From Loripinus fragilis (Eukaryota; Mollusca; Bivalvia; Lucinida; Lucinidae), in assembly GCA_964019695.1 (NCBI GenBank), contig OZ026517.1, positions 54,119,672 through 54,183,671 on the forward strand: 64,000 nucleotides of DNA, read 5' to 3'. The notes under the pieces were generated by a model. It was not told the origin of the DNA. It saw nothing but the letters and a program-made list of their open reading frames with translations, and did no database searches. Made by a program: the position numbers and the translations under genes. Below, piece by piece: positions 45,930-55,578 of this stretch. Each line of letters begins with the position of its first letter. Position 1 is the stretch's first letter.

Positions 45930-46480
45930 TTAGTTAAAGACTTATCTATTGATGAGATGGTAGGGGCCTGATGCATTGGCTGTTTGTCGGGCCCTCCCGG
46001 GTTTACCTGTTGGATTTCTTTTGCTCGGGTACTCAGTTTTATTTACTGTTGAGTCCTTATCTTTGCTTTATCTCCTTGTTATATCTTGATTTATATGCTC
46101 TAGGAGATGATGCATTGATAAGTTAGGGGTCTTTCATGCAAACCAAATATCTATGTGTCTCGATCCACATCTGAATTAAAGGTGAGGTTTGCGCCGTGAA
46201 ACTGGTTTAAGCCCTCCAGTAAAATATTTTACTGACCGTTCCATGGCGGTACTACTTTTGTTGATCTTTTATTTTTTTTTTGTTTTGTGTGTGCTATGAC
46301 TTTGTGCGCGTCTGTTTATATGTGCCTTGTGGTCACCTGCTGTGAAAGGACTGACCTCTTTGCTCTCGTTTGTGGTGTCTAACTGTTAGTTTGTCACTTT
46401 CCCATTGGTATCCTGGGTCAGGTGTGGTACTTGATTGTATCGACTCCTGATCTTTTCACCCTTACTTACTTTTATACATT
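45930..46480 (+). mobile_element. Penelope-like element 3' tail only
   Basis: TTAAAGACTTATCTATTGAT at 45935 through TTGATTGTATCG near 46430 is collinear with 29910-30445, including GCATTGATAAGTTAGGGGTC and the GACCGTTCC..GGCGGTAC block. No coding part: a 5'-truncated copy. Confidence 0.75.
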
Positions 46481-47164
46481 GTACATTATTCGCTACAAAT
46501 AAAAGCAAACCTTATACTCAATAGGCATATTTCATGCTCCTGTAGTGAAAGAATTTCACAAAAAGTCCCATTTTCTTTTAAAGTTTACCATTTCTCTATT
46601 AGTCAATGTTTTCCGATGCAAAGAAGTAAGGATCGCAAAATATATTTTAATAAAAATAAACTGGCACTGAATCGTTAATGTCAAATCATAATTGTAAATA
46701 AGGTCCGTAATTTTCTTTGGATTTTTTCCCCAAATAGTTTTGCTTAACAAAATTTCCGCCAATGTATAAACACCGCCTCATTTCGACAATGCACTGCACG
46801 TGAACGTCAAGTAGTTTTTCCACAAAAATCAAATGTTGAAGTCTACTTTCCAAAAATGTATTATTTGATAGCATTTGGCCCTCGCAGTATGAAGGCATTG
46901 ATAGGCAATAAAATGGTCCCATGAAGGTATTATGTGATTTATGATAAATTATTGATCTTTATCTTAGTGAAATAAATTGTACTGTATACAGGTAATTCCC
47001 CACTTGAGGCCACTTTAATTTTGTGAGATATTGAAACTGTCCCTTATCAGTTAATCCTTTAATGATCTCTATTGGACAGTAATATATGCCTTTAAATAAA
47101 TTGGACAAATCTTTGTCTATGATGGAATATTCTATCGATATACTCGTATATAGGAAATGCTCAC
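46481..47164. other. Intron sequence
   Basis: Short minus-strand frames (46556-46762, 46686-46922, 46959-47186) have no domain. The last only overlaps the CUB donor region. Confidence 0.4.
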
Positions 47165-47361
47165 TGTGATATAATCCAAAGAACAATTTTCATTAAATTC
47201 TGTGTCTAGATCCACAATGGTGAATTGGACGAGCTTTCCTTCTCCAGCATATATGATCCATTCACAGCGCAGATTGTTGGTATAGCGACCATCAAGATTT
47301 CTGTCAGGGGAGACAATCCAACCTGTTGAAAGTGTCAAGATCTTTCCACAAGGCTCTGGTG
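47165..47361 (-). CDS. CUB domain 1, first exon
   Basis: A 197-bp exon encoding PEPCGKILTLSTGWIVSP, RNLDGRYTNNLRCEWII and LDTEFNENCSLDYITV. This is the N-terminal half of a CUB domain with its first three cysteines; SPDRNLDGRYTNNLRCEW is a textbook CUB start. The acceptor TCATCTAG is at 47363-47362 and the donor ACA/GTGAGC at 47164. It starts in phase 1, implying at least one upstream exon (signal peptide or another domain) that I could not find. It ends in phase 0 into the exon at 36521-36686. It is the most 5' exon recognised of the host gene. Confidence 0.88.
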
Positions 47362-47387
47362 CTAGATGAGAGTACAAAACGTATAGG

Positions 47388-47583
47388 GTAACATCAGGTA
47401 AATTCGGACGGTCAGCTAAATTCGGACAGCGAGCATGTTAGCATCATACTTTATTACTGGAATAAAAAATAAACTAAGCAAACAGGCGAAATCCTGATGA
47501 GACGGCTCATTAAGAGCCGTCTCATCTCGATTTCCACTGTTTGCAAATATATGCTCGAATTTACCTGATGTCCGAAGTTACCC
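47388..47583. mobile_element. Small TIR element enclosing a CAAACAG palindrome
   Basis: Left GGTAACATCAGGTAAATTCG is mirrored by right CGAATTTACCTGATGTCCGA and AGTTACCC, giving nested inverted ends. The palindrome at 47478-47544 is inside, so one element has probably inserted into the other. Confidence 0.6.
47478..47544. repeat. Short palindrome (CAAACAG family)
   Basis: GCAAACAGGCGAAATCCTGA with GACGGCTC/GAGCCGTC at the centre, inverted to CTCGATTTCCACTGTTTGC. The most diverged centre of the family. Confidence 0.8.
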
Positions 47584-48389
47584 AACTTGTCCCGACATTA
47601 TAAGATCCGGTATACAGCAGTTGGTAACAAGTTGGCATGTGCATCCAGCGAAGATTCAAATCATACTACGTATCCGCACAGTCTAACCAATCTTAGTTTT
47701 CCAGGGACTTTGGTGACCTACGGAAATACATCAAAGAACCTAATCAGACTGCACCGATTTGCAGGATGACCTGAGTTTTGAATCGTAACATTTGTCAACT
47801 GTAGGACACTGGCTTAAATTAAAAACATTGTCTCATGTTATTACAAAATTTCAACTGCACATAAAAACAATGCTGAATAATTAGGATTTTTTTTTGCTTT
47901 AGAACTCTAAGATGTTGTATTTATCCTGCAAAAATGGTAAATTCATGAAATTCAAACAACAGCTGGCATTTAATTAGCAGAATAAATTCATTCTCCGGTG
48001 AGTTGAGAATGAAAAACGTTTTGTGACCTAATAGACATTTATTAAAATCATTCATAAATAGGTCCTCTTATTAGGCGAAGTCTTAGAATTTCATTGTTGA
48101 CCTAGAAAAGCTGACTTTATCTCTGTATGGAAGAAAGTACATGCCATAAAATGGTTATTGGGCTATCAAAGCCATTTAGTTCAAACATGATTTTCATGCT
48201 GACGCTGAAAGTATGATAGTTAGAACGCGAGAAATGTCAATATTATTTGCAAATATATTTGACTTTACGACATGAAAATTCTTCCGTAGGGAAGATTTGT
48301 CGATATTTATAGATCCCATGATAAACTATTAGGGTAGCACACAACCAATGTTTTTACACTAGTGCAACATACAGCGAAAAATGGGCTGC
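47584..48389. other. No recognisable feature
   Basis: The 60-codon plus frame at 47587 has no domain. AT-rich otherwise. Confidence 0.4.
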
Positions 48390-48960
48390 TTCCGTTGTGG
48401 GGTTCTGTAGCTGTCTGTGTTTTATTATGCGTTACTTTGTGTCAATTCTGGTTTTGCAATCATGTTTGGGAGGGAAGAGCTAATCGCTTTGGTTAGTTTG
48501 TCTTCATAGTGTCTCGTGGTTGTTGTGTTGCTCTTCCTTGAGGTGTTATGGGTTTTTATCAGTCACCCCTAATATTATCTGAATTATTTCAACATAACCT
48601 AATAAACGTTTCCTATCTCACGACATGTTACCTTTATCAGGTCATGATGACGTTGCACTTTTTGAATGACGTCACTTATGACGCTGAATCAACACAAAAT
48701 AAAAAATTACATAATAATCGCTAGTTTTGAAGAGTGATCAACAATGGGTAAACTGATAAATAGAATACCAGGCTCGCGTCTTTTGATATCAAGTTTACCA
48801 GGCTCGGCTTTGAGAACGCCTGTTGAATCGCTCGGCGAGCCTCGTGATGTCAACAGGCGTTCTCAAAGCCTTGCCTGGTAAACTTGATATCAAAAGACAC
48901 TCACCTAGTATTCTCTATGTCTATAGTTTGTGATTGTGGTATGTCCTGATAATAAACACT
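48390..48960 (+). mobile_element. Penelope-like tail split by a MITE
   Basis: GCGTTACTTTGTGTCAATTC, GTTTTGCAATCATG and TTGCTCTTCCTTGAGG (to about 48553) and GTCTATAGTTTGTGATTGTG (from 48919) are collinear with the uninterrupted tail at 21480-21600 (inverted). The MITE at 48554-48918 sits between. Confidence 0.65.
48554..48918 (-). mobile_element. MITE family A, copy 2 (365 bp)
   Basis: Inverted relative to 783-1148 and collinear over its full length: TTTTATCAGTCACCCCTAAT at the left end, ACTCACCTAGTATTCTCTAT at the right. The palindromic half is at about 48768-48915, with arms AAGTTTACCAGGCTCGGCTT/AAGCCTTGCCTGGTAAACTT, better preserved than in copy 1. Confidence 0.85.
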
Positions 48961-49653
48961 AACTATATTAAATGTGCGTCGTTTGCGTTTAATTTCTCAT
49001 GTTACTCATATCAAACGTTTTCTTTCACTTCGATGTATATCTTTTTTCTACGGCGTTACTTATTAATGCATAAGTAACTAATATCAGTTCATTTATAAAA
49101 CAGTGGTTACTTAGCCTATATTTGTAATTGGTTTTGAAATGGACTATTCCGAAGAGGGGTGTGATCAAAGTTATTGTTCAATGAATAACGTTTAATGAAA
49201 TTTTTTCGTTTTTCAAAGGGCAAAGTAAAAACAAATGAGGACTTCTCTTATTAAAAGAGTTTTTAAAACGTCTAAAATGGGGTGTCTTTTCAGTGTAAAT
49301 GTCGGGTGTTAAACACCTGTATTACCCATGGGCTGTGCCTATTTTTCACTCTTCAGCTGGTCTAATGGTCTAACTTAGAATAACTTAGAATTGTAATTAT
49401 TATTTCTACCAAGATAATATTTTTAATTATGTGTTACCAGCGGTTTTCTGGGGCGAACTTATTGATAAATTCATAACTATAGATACGAAATTCTTTAATA
49501 AGTATATAAAGGCCATATTTATAAATCATTGTGACGTCATTCATTCTATATTTATCAGTGTGCGTGGTTAAATTGTTTCGTGCCATCATAAAACAAAAAC
49601 GAACTTTTCATTTTATTAGAAAATAGGAGCAAGAAAATGTAAAACAAGCACAC
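48961..49653. other. No recognisable feature
   Basis: AT-rich, nothing supported. Confidence 0.4.
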
Positions 49654-50012
49654 CCCAGGGGGGGGGGCTTCTCTGATATTTTCACACATACGTAGGCTCG
49701 GCCCATTTTTTTGGGTTCAAAATTCTGATTTTTGGGGGTTTTCAGAAAAATTAATATTTTTGGGGGGTATGAAGATTTTGTGGATATTTTTTGGGGGTAA
49801 TCACAAAATTGGGCTAGTTTGAGGGTCATTTCTGTGCAATTTAGGGTCTTTTTTTAAGGTAAATGTACAGAATTGGGATATTTTTTTTTGGGCTGCTAAA
49901 ATTTCAAATATTTTTTTGGGGTGCTTGAAATTCCTGATATTTTTTGGGGGTGAACGCTAGATGCTGGGTCCGAGCCTACGTATGCGGAAAAAATTAGAGT
50001 ACCCCCCCTGGG
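49654..50012 (+). mobile_element. hAT-like MITE family C, copy 2 (perfect 8-bp TSD)
   Basis: CCCAGGGGGG... to ...CCCCCCCTGGG, flanked by AAGCACAC at 49646-49653 and 50013-50020. Contains inverted TACGTAGGCTCGG and ATATTTTTTGGGGG repeats. The 73-codon minus frame at 49608-49829 is an artefact of this repeat. Confidence 0.93.
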
Positions 50013-50020
50013 AAGCACAC

Positions 50021-50566
50021 AGAACAGACAATAGGCCTACAAGCAGAAACTATGATAAGCAGAGAAAATAACCTAAGAAAGATTCAAGGCAAAACGCGGA
50101 AAATAGGTCACTGGATTGTTTGGAGAGGTTGACTTTCTTTCCCCGCTGAAGATAACAAGTATTGATTTTCATAACAGTTAATTTTAAGGGAATTTTCCCC
50201 AATGGGAAGTCTAACCTTACAAATGCGACCTATATAACTGCTGATTTTTCTTTTATAAGAAGTGGGTGTCTTATCATGCTAGTATGCAATTTGTAAAGCA
50301 TGGAATGTAGTGGAGCATGGAATTGCGTGCTGTGTTTAGAGTGATGTCTTTTAGTTTCTCTAAGATCAATACCCAGTCACATTGAGGTCTTCTGACTTCT
50401 TAGAGAAGGGACTATGAATTTCACTTATAAAGAGATTATAAATAAATAAATACGCCACACACAACTCCTAATACCGTTACTCTATGGTTCCATGCCATTC
50501 AATGTTTAAACATAAGCCTCCTGTCGCTATGTATGAATCAAGGGGAGTAGTAATGGGCGTCACTCT
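50021..50566. other. No recognisable feature
   Basis: AT-rich, left of the Polinton. No ORF or repeat supported. Confidence 0.4.
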
Positions 50567-50626
50567 GGGTTCATTTTTTTAAGCCTGAAAAGAACTTAGA
50601 ATTTTTCAGGCTAAAAAAATGAACCC
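50567..50626. repeat. Perfect-arm hairpin next to the Polinton left end
   Basis: GGGTTCATTTTTTTAAGCCT pairs with AGGCTAAAAAAATGAACCC (one bulge) around AAAAGAACTTAGAATTTTT. It may mark or lie close to the terminus of the Polinton; no homologous end is in the window to test this. Confidence 0.75.
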
Positions 50627-50663
50627 ATAGATGACTACCCTGGTAAGCTTGAGTGACTAGCTG

Positions 50664-51560
50664 TGAATAACTTAGTTTATTTTTTGGGAAACTCTGGTTG
50701 GGCCTATAATTGTGATAGTTTCTTGGGCTATTGAGAATAACTTAGTTTATTTTTGGGATTATTCTGGCTGGGCCTGTGATTTTGATAATTTCTTGGGCTA
50801 TTGAGAAATAACTTAGTTTATTTTTGAGGTCTATTCTGGCTGGGCCTATAATTGTGATAGTTTCCTGGGCTTTTGGTGAATAACTTAGTTTATTTTTGAC
50901 TGCTTTGTAATAGTTTACTGGGTTGTTGGGAAATAACTTAGTTTATTTTTGGGATTATTCTGGTTGGGTCTATGATTGTGATAGTTTCTTGGGCTATTGA
51001 GAATAACTTAGTTTATTTTTGACTGCTTTGAAATAGTTTCTTGGGCTATTGAGAAATAACTTTTTTTATTTTTTTATTTTTGAGGATTATTTTGGTTAGG
51101 CCTGTGATTGTAATAGTTTTTCTGGTCATATCCACTGGTGGGCTTGTGATTATGATAGTTTCTTGGGCTATTGGGAAATAACTTAGTTTATTTTTGAGGA
51201 TTATTCTGGCTGGGTCTATGATTGTGATAGTTTCCTGGTCATATCCACTGGTTGGCTTGTGATTTTGATTGTTTCCTGGGCTATTGGGGAAATAACTTAG
51301 TCATTTTAAGGGGGATAAAGATTCTGCTGTGGTGATATATAAAATAACTTAGTTAAGTTCAGCTTTGAAAATAACTTAGTCATTTTAGGGGTGATGAAGG
51401 CTCTTCTGTGGTGATATATAAAATAACTTAGTTAATTTCAGCTTTGAAAATAACTTAGTCATTTTAGGGGTGATGAAGGCTCTTCTGTGGTGATATATAA
51501 AATAACCTAGTTAATTTCAGCTTTGAAAATAACTTAGTCATTTTAGGGGGTATAGTATGT
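50664..51560. repeat. Tandem repeats at the Polinton left end
   Basis: AATAACTTAGTTTATTTTTG recurs about nine times between 50667 and 51190 in units of roughly 65-75 bp (some fused or shortened) containing TGATAGTTTCTTGGGCTATT. From about 51290 a second block of about 80-bp units starts AATAACTTAGTCATTTTAGG and contains GTGGTGATATATAAAATAAC. AATAACTTAG is common to both. Terminal tandem repeats are a usual part of Polinton ends. Confidence 0.85.
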
Positions 51561-52031
51561 GGTGATATATGGTGTGTGTAATAGTCAAGGCTACTAAGTT
51601 CTATGCGTCTTTAGAGTCTCTTGGTCAATCACGACCTCAACTCCTAGAGGCATCACTCTGTAGCGTTAACTAGTGTATAGCTAGTCGTCTCAAGCTTACT
51701 ACTACTGATTTTTTGATGAAAAGAACAACAAAGACTGGTGAACATTTCTATAACTTTATTGCCCTGCTAACTATAACTGATTACAATGACAGAGGATTAG
51801 GGCCGTCCCTCTGTTCATTGTTTACAATAGAACTCCAAAACATATTTACAACATATTATACACAGGATACTTCTTTGAAAGGTGATGTGAATAATTATGA
51901 CATTTACAAGTCTGTATTCTGTGTTTGAATAAAAAGTCAGGAGGAGCCATGCGTCTCATTCCATTCTGGGATAGGATGACTCTGGCATAGTTATAGATGA
52001 ACCACATCTCGATATCTCTGTCATTCTGGTA
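51561..52031. other. Polinton non-coding region downstream of the protease
   Basis: Contains a 71-codon plus-strand frame (51713-51928) with no domain, opposite to all other element genes. Considered non-coding. No poly-A signal stands out on the minus strand. Confidence 0.5.
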
Positions 52032-52430
52032 TTAATCATCTCCAGTTCCATATAGTTCTTGAAGAATGGCTGTGTTTAGATCTAGTCCTTTGTTGAGCTG
52101 GTGAATGATGTAGATACACCAAATTCCACATACTTTGCTCCATGGACTCTGTAAACATTCTTTGTTATGGATCCATCTTGAAGAGCTTCTTTCAAGAAAT
52201 GGTAGAACATATTGCTCTTCTGGTGGTCTTCCATATGAATCGAAGTAGATAACTTGATCTCTTCTGAAGTAGATTGCCACCCAATGTTCTCCTGGATCTG
52301 TGGATATATCTGTATTCACAATGTAAGCCTTCATATCCAGTGGTTTCTTCTCTGGTAGTAAATCCTTGGCACATACTTCTCCTTTCACAGGTATATTGTT
52401 TATGACTTTGATTAGTTCAACAGTGTTCAT
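52032..52430 (-). CDS. Adenain-like cysteine protease (virion maturation protease)
   Basis: 132 aa, intact. Residues fit the adenovirus-type (C5/Ulp1-fold) catalytic set: His49 in GEHWVAIYF, Asp64 in VIYFDSYG, Gln94 in ECLQ, and nucleophile Cys101 in SKVCGIWC. In Polintons this enzyme is thought to cleave capsid and core precursors during virion assembly. It is shorter than adenovirus adenain (about 200 aa) but normal for Polintons. The ATG is 2 nt after the stop of the upstream 150-aa gene, so both are probably read from one late transcript. Confidence 0.93.
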   Translation of the reverse strand: MNTVELIKVINNIPVKGEVCAKDLLPEKKPLDMKAYIVNTDISTDPGEHWVAIYFRRDQVIYFDSYGRPPEEQYVLPFLERSSSRWIHNKECLQSPWSKVCGIWCIYIIHQLNKGLDLNTAILQELYGTGDD

Positions 52431-52432
52431 TT

Positions 52433-52885
52433 TTATTCTGTTTCTGGGTTCTCATTTTCTTCAGTTTCCTTTTCTTCATTGGATTCTATGAGTTTCTTGG
52501 CCCAGTACGTCTTCCACTGTTCTGTTAAGTCACTTTGATTTTTCTTGAAGTACTGCCAGTTTTTATAGGCTTCTTGATTTTCTTCTGGCGTCAGGTGATT
52601 GATCCCTGTTGTAAAGTCCATAGGGTGTCGCCAATTATCGCCATACAGATAGTTCCAGATTCTATTGTCAAAGTCTTCCATCACATCGTAGATGTTTAGG
52701 CACTCTAAGGCTGGATCATGACATCCATAATCTTCAATCCATTCTCTTGGAGAAGTCCATAGACAGATATCGTGGTATTTCTGACTTGGGTGGTTCATTT
52801 TGCATCCATGACATTCATGCTTCTCACAGTCTCCAACTGCCATCTTTAGACAAGTCAATATGGCTTGTTTTAGAAGAGTCTTCAT
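52433..52885 (-). CDS. Polinton hypothetical protein with Cys/His cluster
   Basis: 150 aa, intact. The N-terminal third has a dense metal-binding-like cluster (Cys20, His23, Cys25, Cys28, His32, His38, Cys41; CEKHECHGCKMNHPSQ) followed by LW. The middle is Trp/Tyr-rich and the C-terminus acidic (EEKETEENENPETE). It might bind zinc, but no function can be assigned. Its ATG overlaps the stop of the upstream 44-aa gene (ATGA), and its own stop lies 2 nt before the protease ATG, so it belongs to the capsid-protease block. Confidence 0.75.
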   Translation of the reverse strand: MKTLLKQAILTCLKMAVGDCEKHECHGCKMNHPSQKYHDICLWTSPREWIEDYGCHDPALECLNIYDVMEDFDNRIWNYLYGDNWRHPMDFTTGINHLTPEENQEAYKNWQYFKKNQSDLTEQWKTYWAKKLIESNEEKETEENENPETE

Positions 52886-53016
52886 AAGAAATCGATGTTC
52901 TCATTGTCTTCTACTTCTTTCTGTAAGGTATTCTTCTCATCTGATGGCTGGACTGTTGCACTGTATGCATCTGTTTGGTACATCAAGTCCTGTTCAATGA
53001 AGTATCCTGCATTCAT
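52882..53016 (-). CDS. Small 44-aa ORF between major capsid and Cys/His protein
   Basis: A complete ATG-to-TGA frame starting MNAGYFIEQDLMYQTDAY and ending NENIDFL. The ATG is 2 nt after the major capsid stop (53019-53021), and the TGA overlaps the next ATG by 4 nt. Such exact packing on both sides, and a codon pattern like that of its neighbours, argue for a real gene rather than chance. Acidic and soluble; it could be a cement or assembly peptide, but that is a guess. Function unknown. Confidence 0.65.
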   Translation of the reverse strand: MNAGYFIEQDLMYQTDAYSATVQPSDEKNTLQKEVEDNENIDFL

Positions 53017-53018
53017 CT

Positions 53019-54311
53019 TTAGTAATCTGTGGTAACTTCTCTAAGTCCGTTGATTTCTATCAGGTTGTCAAACTCTGCATACACAAGCACGTTGATCGTC
53101 TTGTCAAGTGATGTTGCAAACTGAAGCTCCAATCTGAGGTTCCAAGTTTTTATAGGGTGCAAATGAGACTGATCGGCTGCGGGATCTGGTGTCAAATCAT
53201 ATCCCCTAAAGCAGTAACCTCCTTTGTAATCTTCATAATCAATGTTGCAATTTTGGACCTGATTCTGACTTGCTAATGCTTGGTAAACTGATAGAAAAGA
53301 TCTGAGATACTGATCATTTTCAAATCTAGGCTCAAATGGTTTTCCATAGACACTATGACCATCACAAGTGACATCCATTTTACTTAGATTGAAATGTTGG
53401 AAAAAGAAAGGATTAGTATCCAAATTCCCATTAAATGCCTCATTTGTTACTAAACCAATAAAAACTCGTTTTGGAAGTTGACCTGTGAGAAGATGATCTT
53501 CAATTTTAGATCTTGTGCCACTACTGATTGTAAAAGTTTTGACTTCAACTCTTCTGATTGGAAATTTAGCATTATGATGAGCAATAGTTTGATTCAGTTC
53601 ATTGCTAATGGCTGGTAGAAGCTGAACATTTCGTACTCTCAAGATAGCAGTATCAATTTTGATTTTTGCAGGATAATTATCACTCATCAAACAAAACTGA
53701 GGAGATGATCGATTAAGTCTAAGTTTGAATTCTAAACCATTAGGCAAATATTTTTCCTGCATAGCAAGATCCAAATGTAATTAACCCTGAAGCTCCACGG
53801 ATTTGCTTTTTGCTACCCGTTTGCCACGATCAGTGATAGATGCATTTGTTATATCTTCAAAAGCTCCAGCTTCATCCTCAGACCAAGATTCTGCTGCCTT
53901 CAGTTAATTATCTTTGACATCAGAACCATAAGAAAATAAATTTTCAACGTATGCTCTGTATGGATATGTGTCTGAATTATTCGTGATCAATTTATTGTTG
54001 ATATACAAATCTATGCCACTGAACATACTGTGAAAAAAGTTGTTAATTGGAAATACTTTTGCATCCGTGTCAAGATCTTCACCCGTTTGCTTTAAGATTC
54101 TGAATTTGATATACAGATAGGCTTGAGACAAATCAGTGTAAAACTCGGTGTGAGGTGGAATTAGAAATTCAATGGGTGCATGATGACTATCGAGAGAAGC
54201 GATGGGATGATAATCATTCCACTGAGTGCCTTGCATGGTAGTCATAGTGGGTGGAATGGATTCCATATCCAATTCCGTTTTAGTGCAATCGCAAGAACCT
54301 TGTTGCATCAT
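53019..54311 (-). pseudogene. Major capsid protein (hexon-like double jelly roll), two nonsense codons
   Basis: The frame runs 431 codons from the ATG at 54309-54311 but is broken by TAA at 53904-53906 and TAA at 53781-53783, in one frame throughout. The N-terminal part includes PIEFLIPPHTEFYTDLSQAY, typical of the first jelly roll in Polinton capsid proteins (the family annotated as F54H12.2-like), and GIDLYINNKLI. The C-terminal part (53019-53774) includes LEFKLRLNRSSPQF and GYDLTPDPAADQSHLHP. It would form the trimeric capsomers. The ATG overlaps the stop of the preceding gene (ATGA). With two stops a full-length capsid cannot be made. Confidence 0.9.
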
Positions 54312-54757
54312 TTTTCGTCAAATATATCTTTTTCAAATACCAGACGTTTAATAGGATTAAACTTTTTTGCTCTGCTTTTAAAACCCCTCTTAACAGTTCG
54401 GTGTCTAGATTGAGACTGAGGCTTTTTGCGTTTTTGAGTTGAATTTATAGCCAACTGATTTATAGTAGATTGACCAAAAGATTTCAAAGCTGTTTTTCCT
54501 CTTTGTTTTAAAACTTTTTTTACATTTTCACCACCTACAATGTCTTTCAGAGCTTGAATCCCTTGATCTTTAGCTACTTTTTTCACACTTTTTAAACTTG
54601 CTTTTGCGACAGGTTTTAAAATTGGAATCACTGTTCTCAATGCAGCTTTAAAAATGGATCCTAAACCATTGCCATATTGTCTTGAAACGCCTCTCTACAC
54701 GGGAAAGTCTCCTTTCCCAGATTGAAGAGACTTAATGCTTCTTGATTGTTTCAACAT
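54308..54757 (-). pseudogene. Basic pVI/pX-like virion protein with a TAG stop
   Basis: The frame begins with ATG at 54755-54757, whose A overlaps the TAA of the minor capsid gene (TAATG), and is interrupted by TAG at 54695-54697. The rest stays open for 128 codons. It shows a glycine-rich GNGLGSIFKA segment, an amphipathic TVIPILKPVAKASLK stretch, and a very basic C-terminus (KRKKPQSQSRHRTVKRG). Such proteins in Polintons and adintoviruses are compared to adenovirus pVI/pX cement or core proteins; here that is by composition and position only. A shorter product from an internal start after the TAG cannot be excluded. Confidence 0.7.
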
Positions 54758-55578
54758 TATTCTTTCTGTCGAAAATGTAGTTTCACTAACGTTTTCCCAG
54801 AGATAAATGGCACATTCGCACCTGTATCACCTTTTATACTAATGTGCACCTGATCTATGAAAGATTTTGCCACTGGAACGTAGTGTACATTGACAAATTC
54901 TTGATGTAAATGATTGTTTTCTCTTTTACTTTCAAATGGCAACACTCTCAAAATAGGTGCAGTAACATCACCAATAAATGTATAGCTTGCTAAATCAGAG
55001 TAAATGTAAAGTTGGTGAATTTTTGTATTCAAATCCACACCATATCTGAAAATGTATTTTTCATTTCCTAATGGTTTATCAAAATAATTTCTATCTACAC
55101 CTAATATTTCTGCAATTGCCTTTGGAAAAATAATTTTGACTTTCGTAGGATCTTGAATATCAAGTTTGACTCGAGCACTGTTCTCACCATAAGTGATTGA
55201 AATGGTAGCATTGCTATTTTTTAGTGTCAGTCCATATTGAAAATTGATACTTTTTTGAATTTCTTCAACTAAATGGCGTGGAGAAGCATAATAACCATTT
55301 TGAATAAAGACTCTCATGTCTACATAACCTCCATAGGTTGTACAATTATCTAAATCTTCACACATTTTTCTATCAGTAAATCTTAAAATCACATAATTGT
55401 TTTCTTTTGTGATATTATTTACTTCAGTTGGAGTTATGACTTCTACCAAACCCACTTCCCAATTACCTTTTTCAATTTGTATGGAATGATCTAATTTCAC
55501 TTTAAAGTCACATTGTGTATTTTTTGAAAATGTACTGAGTGAACTATCACTCAAGAGTGTCAAATAAAAGTTATTCAT
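54757..55578 (-). CDS. Minor capsid (penton-like) protein
   Basis: 273 aa, intact. It starts MNNFYLTLLSDSS and has QIEKGNWEVGLVEVITP, the conserved opening of Polinton minor capsid proteins, which form single jelly-roll pentons at the capsid vertices. Further on are NGYYASPRHLVEEI and a long beta-rich C-terminal half. The ATG overlaps the stop of the upstream membrane protein (ATGA), and its stop overlaps the next ATG (TAATG), so it sits in a tightly coupled block. No break was found in this gene. Confidence 0.92.
   Translation of the reverse strand: MNNFYLTLLSDSSLSTFSKNTQCDFKVKLDHSIQIEKGNWEVGLVEVITPTEVNNITKENNYVILRFTDRKMCEDLDNCTTYGGYVDMRVFIQNGYYASPRHLVEEIQKSINFQYGLTLKNSNATISITYGENSARVKLDIQDPTKVKIIFPKAIAEILGVDRNYFDKPLGNEKYIFRYGVDLNTKIHQLYIYSDLASYTFIGDVTAPILRVLPFESKRENNHLHQEFVNVHYVPVAKSFIDQVHISIKGDTGANVPFISGKTLVKLHFRQKE

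Noticed and set aside
51713..51928. 71-aa plus-strand Polinton gene
   Set aside because: Opposite to all other element genes, no domain, and no ATG context or promoter motif.
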